A DNA stretch of 64,000 nucleotides. It comes from Phaeotremella fagi. Its lineage: Eukaryota > Basidiomycota > Tremellomycetes > Tremellales > Phaeotremellaceae. The stretch lies in contig BCHU01000009.1 in the NCBI GenBank assembly GCA_001599715.1, positions 1,270,014 through 1,334,013 of the forward strand, written 5' to 3'. This document shows, piece after piece, positions 61,001-64,000 of the stretch (within the stretch, counting starts at the first letter, position 1; every line of letters begins with the position of its first letter). Made by a program: the position numbers and the translations under genes. The notes below the pieces were generated by a model. It had not been told where the DNA came from and did no database searches. It saw nothing but the letters and a program-made list of their open reading frames with translations.

Positions 61001-61968
61001 GTCAACCTAAACCGAAAATTGACCTACCGGGTAAAACTCAACCCCCCAAGGCTCCATCCCAACCTCCCAAAACGCAACTTCCCGTTACAACTAAACGCGC
61101 TAAAGTTGTCCTACGAAAGGTTGATTCTTCAGCTTCAACCACTTTTGTCCCTCCCAAAACGGTCCAACCAAAATCACTACCTCTACGTAAAAAGAAAACC
61201 CCTTCACCTGCCATTGAGCCGGAGATCCAACCTGAGACTCTATCGCCGTATCAACCCTCTATCGACATGGACGAGGATGAAATCGAACGTGGTGATGGGA
61301 AATCAGATGGAGGTCATGAAAGTGATGACAAGTTAGGTGGAACTGTTAGTTCCGATGTTGAAATGAAGAATGCTATCGATTCGGAGAATGACGAGGGTGG
61401 TTCTGACGACGAGGAGAGTGATTCTGACGACGAGAGTAGTGAGTCGGACGACGAGGGAAATGAGTCCAAGGTTATCAAGAAGGAGGAGGGGGAGGAGGAT
61501 GATTCTTTGGGGTCAGAAAACGAGAGTAGTGGGTCGGACGATGACGAGGATGACAAAACCAAGGTTATCAAGGAGGAGGAGGATGAGGATATGGGGTCAG
61601 AAGATGAGAGTAGTGAGCCGGACGAAGAGGACTCAACCAATGGGCAACAAGAAAAGGGTAATATAGAAGTGATCAAGGAAACTGCCCTGTCACATTCCCA
61701 AAAACATCCACGCGACGACTCCTCTGTCGACTCCCAACTTGAACGTCATGTCACCCAAGGTCCGCCTCCGAAACGTCGACAAATCAAGCAGTCATCTCCA
61801 AAGACTGAACCAACAACTCAGCTCTCCCAAATCAAATACATCTCTCAATACGATAACTTCTTTGGGTTCAAGGGAGCCGATTCGTACAAACTAAATCAGA
61901 GCGAGGTCGATCGACAATTCCAATCCAGCGACTTTCCCTCTCGAGACAAACCAACATATGAAGATTAA
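58087..61968 (+). CDS. unknown protein with two tandem Cys/His domains and long acidic tail
   Basis: Exons 58087-58460, 58497-60224 and 60261-61968 give 1269 aa. Two homologous domains, at about residues 45-200 and 600-780, share IQPPEHC.DY..PSA...FGLI.V, PVCY..G.R..C.H, C(V)(H/N).FIYK, then .DP.....LLxC and SCLFC......C. Each domain is interrupted by one intron at the identical codon, the Lys of FIYK. Between them lie about 400 disordered residues including a Lys-Ser repeat (KSKSKSKSK). The C-terminal 400 residues start with Ser/Lys-rich repeats, then an Asp/Glu/Ser-rich stretch, and close with YISQYDNFFGFKGAD. No signal peptide. The Cys/His spacing would suit metal binding. Composition suggests a nuclear or chromatin role, which is a guess. 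I do not recognise the family. Confidence 0.75.
60676..60735 (+). repeat. two tandem 30-bp coding repeats
   Basis: Two identical adjacent 30-nt units inside exon 3 of the two-domain gene, each encoding SKSVLSKSAP. A further partial unit follows. This is a recent in-frame duplication in a Lys/Ser tract. Confidence 0.9.
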
Positions 61969-61987
61969 GGGGGTTACATACTCATCT

Positions 61988-62006
61988 GGGGGTGGGGGGG
62001 GGAGGG
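61988..62006. repeat. G-tract at start of subtelomeric repeat block
   Basis: Nineteen bases containing only G apart from one T and one A, directly after the end of the two-domain gene and before the first 166-bp repeat. It may be a degenerate telomere-like remnant or simple polymorphic G-run. Confidence 0.7.
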
Positions 62007-62017
62007 TTTTCAGAATC

Positions 62018-62694
62018 TGACCCCTAAGCCATGACTTAGAAAATAATTTTTAACTTGAGATAGAACTTGTTTTGCATGATGAATAGAATGTTACTAGAGG
62101 TAATTGGATGTGCTGAATCCATATCTGAAATCAGAATTGAGTTATCTTTTGAACTCACAAAGTTATTAAAAATTTTCAGTTTTGACCCCTAAGACTTTGA
62201 GTTTGAAAATAATTTCTAAGTTGAGAATGAACTTGATTCAGATGATCAATGGAGTTGTCCTAGAGGTAATTAGATGTGCTGAATCCATATCTGAAATCAG
62301 AATTGAGTTATCTTTTGAACTCACAAAGTTATTCAAGATTTTCATTTTTGACCCCTAAGCCTTTGACTTAGAAAAAAAAATCTGAGTTGAGAATGAACTT
62401 GATTCAGATGATCATTTCAATTGTCCTAGGGGTAATTAGATGTGCTGAATCCATATCTGAAATCAGAATTGAGTTATCTTCTGAACTCACAAAGTTATTC
62501 AAGATTTTCAGATTTGACCCCTAAGACTTTGAACTCTTAATTATTTTTTAACTTGAGATTCAACTTGACTTCAATGGTTGATTGAGAGTTCATAAAGGTA
62601 ATTGATGGTGCTGAATTGATATCTGAAATCAGAATTGAATTATCTTTAGAACTCACAAAGTTATTCAAGATCTTGAAGTTTGACCCCTCAACAA
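62018..62694. repeat. subtelomeric tandem repeat, four ~166-bp units
   Basis: The phrase TGACCCCT occurs at 62018, 62183, 62349, 62515 and 62681, so the unit is 165-166 bp, with four full copies plus the start of a fifth. Shared blocks include GTGCTGAAT..ATATCTGAAATCAGAATTGA in two pieces and GAACTCACAAAGTTATT. Copies 2 and 3 are the closest to each other. Copies 1-4 contain CCCCTAAG, i.e. a C-strand telomere-like heptamer, and the fifth start reads CCCCTCAA. The array abuts the stop codon of the telomere-proximal ORF at 62695. Confidence 0.93.
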
Positions 62695-63966
62695 CTAATC
62701 CTCTTCTACAGCCTCTTCCAACTCATCTCTCAAAATATCCCAATCAATCTCTTTCTCAATTATCAAGTCTGCAATCCACTTGATTACTGCAGCACCTTGA
62801 AGCTTGTTGTAGCATCCTGGCATACAGCATCTAATCCTGAATGGATTCTGATTGTTGACTTGATATCTATGAGTTTGATCTTCAGGTTGAGCTTTACATG
62901 GAACAGTACCCAGCTCTTCTCTGATCTTGAGGAATAAACCTTTGATTTGAGAAGGAGATTGATGTGTTGAGCTGAGGTATTGGAATACTGTAGTGATTCC
63001 ATGATGAGTTGAAGTTGAAGAAGGATCATTCCACCAAACCTCTTCCTTCAAAGATTTACTAGGATCCCTAAGACCAATATTCCAACCCAAAGCATTCAAT
63101 ACATCTGTTAGAGCTTGAATCTGAACCCTAGTTGGCTTTGAGTTGTTATCACCTTGAAAGATATTGAGATCTTGAGATTGTTGATAAACCCAAGTAGCAT
63201 TATCAAGGAAGTCTTTCCTAGTAACCAATCTTGAATGAAGTTGAAGAGGACAAGCTGGAGATACCCAGAATTCAGGATCCAAGTATCCAGTAGCAACCAC
63301 CAGTCTTCTAGCTTCTCTAAGAGTAGAAGCTTTACAAGTAACTTCAATTCTAAAACCACCAAGATAATCATCATCCTTTTCAGTTAGACTGTGAATCATT
63401 CTAAGAGCACTGTTGATTTGATTCTTTAAACCACCTAGAGTCTTTGGAACTCCACCTTGTAGGTGACTGTTGATTGATTTGATTACATGAACAATCTTTG
63501 GGTAAACCTTGATAGAGAAGTTTCTCTGATGATGCTGAAGTTTAGCATTGACAGTACCAAAGTCTCTTGATCCAGGAACTATCATAGGATAGTGAGTTAA
63601 ACCATGTCTTCTACCAGTAGCTGATCTGAATAACCAAATGTAAGATGACTTGAAGGTTCTACCAATATCCCAATCATTATGAATAGACCATTTGTGTTCA
63701 ACTTGAGCTGGTTCTGATGTGATGAATGGTTGGATCTGAAGTTTCTGACCATAAGCTTTGATCCTGATAGTTTCACATCTAGCAGTGGTAAGACATTGAA
63801 CAAAGACTACAGTTGGTATTGTAGCATGACCAGTACTTGATTGAAGAGGGAATCTACCAGGTTGAACAATTTGATATTGATTGAGAGCTTCAAAGAACTG
63901 ATCCTTGTACTTGGGAGAGATCCAGATTTGATGAATAGAATCAGCCAAGAACAACCACTTGTCAAA
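62695..63966 (-). CDS. telomere-truncated ORF of unknown family (5' end lost)
   Basis: An uninterrupted frame of 424 codons, reading from the telomere toward the centromere. It is open up to the telomere repeat, whose TAA at 63970-63972 gives the first in-frame stop, so the true N-terminus is missing. No introns are needed, in sharp contrast to the other genes in this window. Recognisable surface features are EHKWSIHNDWDIGRTFKSSY, GSRDFGTVNAKLQHHQRN, EKDDDYLGGFRIEVTCKAST and, near the C-terminus, a Cys cluster RCCMPGC. I looked for reverse transcriptase (YxDD), helicase (Walker A/DExH), integrase and HUH motifs and saw none. It is likely part of a telomere-associated mobile element or multicopy subtelomeric gene, class unknown. 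Confidence 0.6.
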   Translation of the reverse strand, partial: FDKWLFLADSIHQIWISPKYKDQFFEALNQYQIVQPGRFPLQSSTGHATIPTVVFVQCLTTARCETIRIKAYGQKLQIQPFITSEPAQVEHKWSIHNDWDIGRTFKSSYIWLFRSATGRRHGLTHYPMIVPGSRDFGTVNAKLQHHQRNFSIKVYPKIVHVIKSINSHLQGGVPKTLGGLKNQINSALRMIHSLTEKDDDYLGGFRIEVTCKASTLREARRLVVATGYLDPEFWVSPACPLQLHSRLVTRKDFLDNATWVYQQSQDLNIFQGDNNSKPTRVQIQALTDVLNALGWNIGLRDPSKSLKEEVWWNDPSSTSTHHGITTVFQYLSSTHQSPSQIKGLFLKIREELGTVPCKAQPEDQTHRYQVNNQNPFRIRCCMPGCYNKLQGAAVIKWIADLIIEKEIDWDILRDELEEAVEED

Positions 63967-64000
63967 GGGTTAGGGGGGTTAGGGGGTTAGGGGGTTAGGG
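63967..64000 (+). repeat. telomere repeats (TTAGGGGG type)
   Basis: GGG then TTA-G6, TTA-G5, TTA-G5 and a final TTAGGG at the window end. The G-strand runs 5'->3' to the right, so this is the true right end of a chromosome. Five-G units are the form reported for Cryptococcus and relatives. Confidence 0.95.

Larger units (their letters stand above)
62018..63966 (-). mobile_element. putative 5'-truncated telomere-associated element
   Basis: Combined reading of the intronless ORF and its 3'-flanking 166-bp array as one unit. The 5' end is cut by telomere repeats and the 3' end carries repeats with a reverse-complement telomere-like CCCCTAA. This orientation (5' to telomere, 3' to centromere) is what telomere-attached retroelements such as endonuclease-deficient Penelope-like elements show. 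No enzymatic motif confirms it, so this remains a hypothesis. Confidence 0.35.

Noticed and set aside
62695..63966. Reverse transcriptase, RecQ helicase or HUH protein
   Set aside because: No YxDD, Walker A, DExH or HUH motif is visible. A DDD occurs in EKDDDYLGG but without RT context.
1..64000. tRNA genes, rRNA or CRISPR arrays
   Set aside because: No B-box/A-box pair in a cloverleaf context was seen in the intergenic regions I read, and the repeats present are tandem satellites without spacers.

Overview
The window is nuclear DNA from a fungus, most likely a tremellalean basidiomycete (the Cryptococcus/Kwoniella/Tremella neighbourhood). Three things point there. Nearly every gene is cut by many very short GT-AG introns (about 32-60 nt). 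The right end finishes in TTAGG(G)n telomere repeats with 3-6 G's per unit. The gene content is rich in secretory-pathway glycosyltransferases and SGNH/PC-esterase acyltransferase-like proteins typical of capsule- or exopolysaccharide-making yeasts. Genus is inferred from style, not proven. The window runs from a chromosome arm on the left to the physical chromosome end on the right.

Left edge (1-4.2 kb): a GT61 glycosyltransferase (cut by the window edge) faces an O-fucosyltransferase-like gene. Housekeeping block (5.1-26.1 kb): HIS7, SEC5, LSC2, a membrane-anchored SGNH protein, a HAL-type Ser/Thr kinase, RPL31 and an unrecognised coiled-coil, polyQ protein. A gene-poor 2.2 kb stretch (26.1-28.3 kb) follows.

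Glycan block (28.3-57.7 kb): thirteen consecutive genes look connected to glycan assembly or modification in the secretory pathway. They are three O-FucT-like proteins, two PC-esterase (GDSL) proteins, three GT18/MGAT5-like proteins, an orphan GT-B-like protein, a GT32 DXD transferase, a TPT-type nucleotide-sugar transporter, a secreted PIG-L deacetylase carrying three discoidin-like modules and a serine-rich stalk, and an NXPE-like SGNH protein. Almost all have one N-terminal membrane anchor (type II, Golgi-like) or a signal peptide. Nucleotide-sugar import, sugar transfer, deacetylation and O-acyl modification are therefore all encoded side by side. This looks like a subtelomeric glycan gene cluster with lineage-specific paralogue expansion, and it is the main candidate for an undescribed system.

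Telomere-proximal end (58-64 kb): a 1269-aa unknown protein built from two copies of a Cys/His-containing domain, each split by an intron at the same codon. Then come four tandem ~166-bp repeats, each carrying a CCCCTAA motif. Last is an intronless 424-codon open frame running toward the centromere, whose 5' end is cut directly by the telomere repeat. The ORF, repeats and telomere together look like a 5'-truncated telomere-associated element of unknown class.
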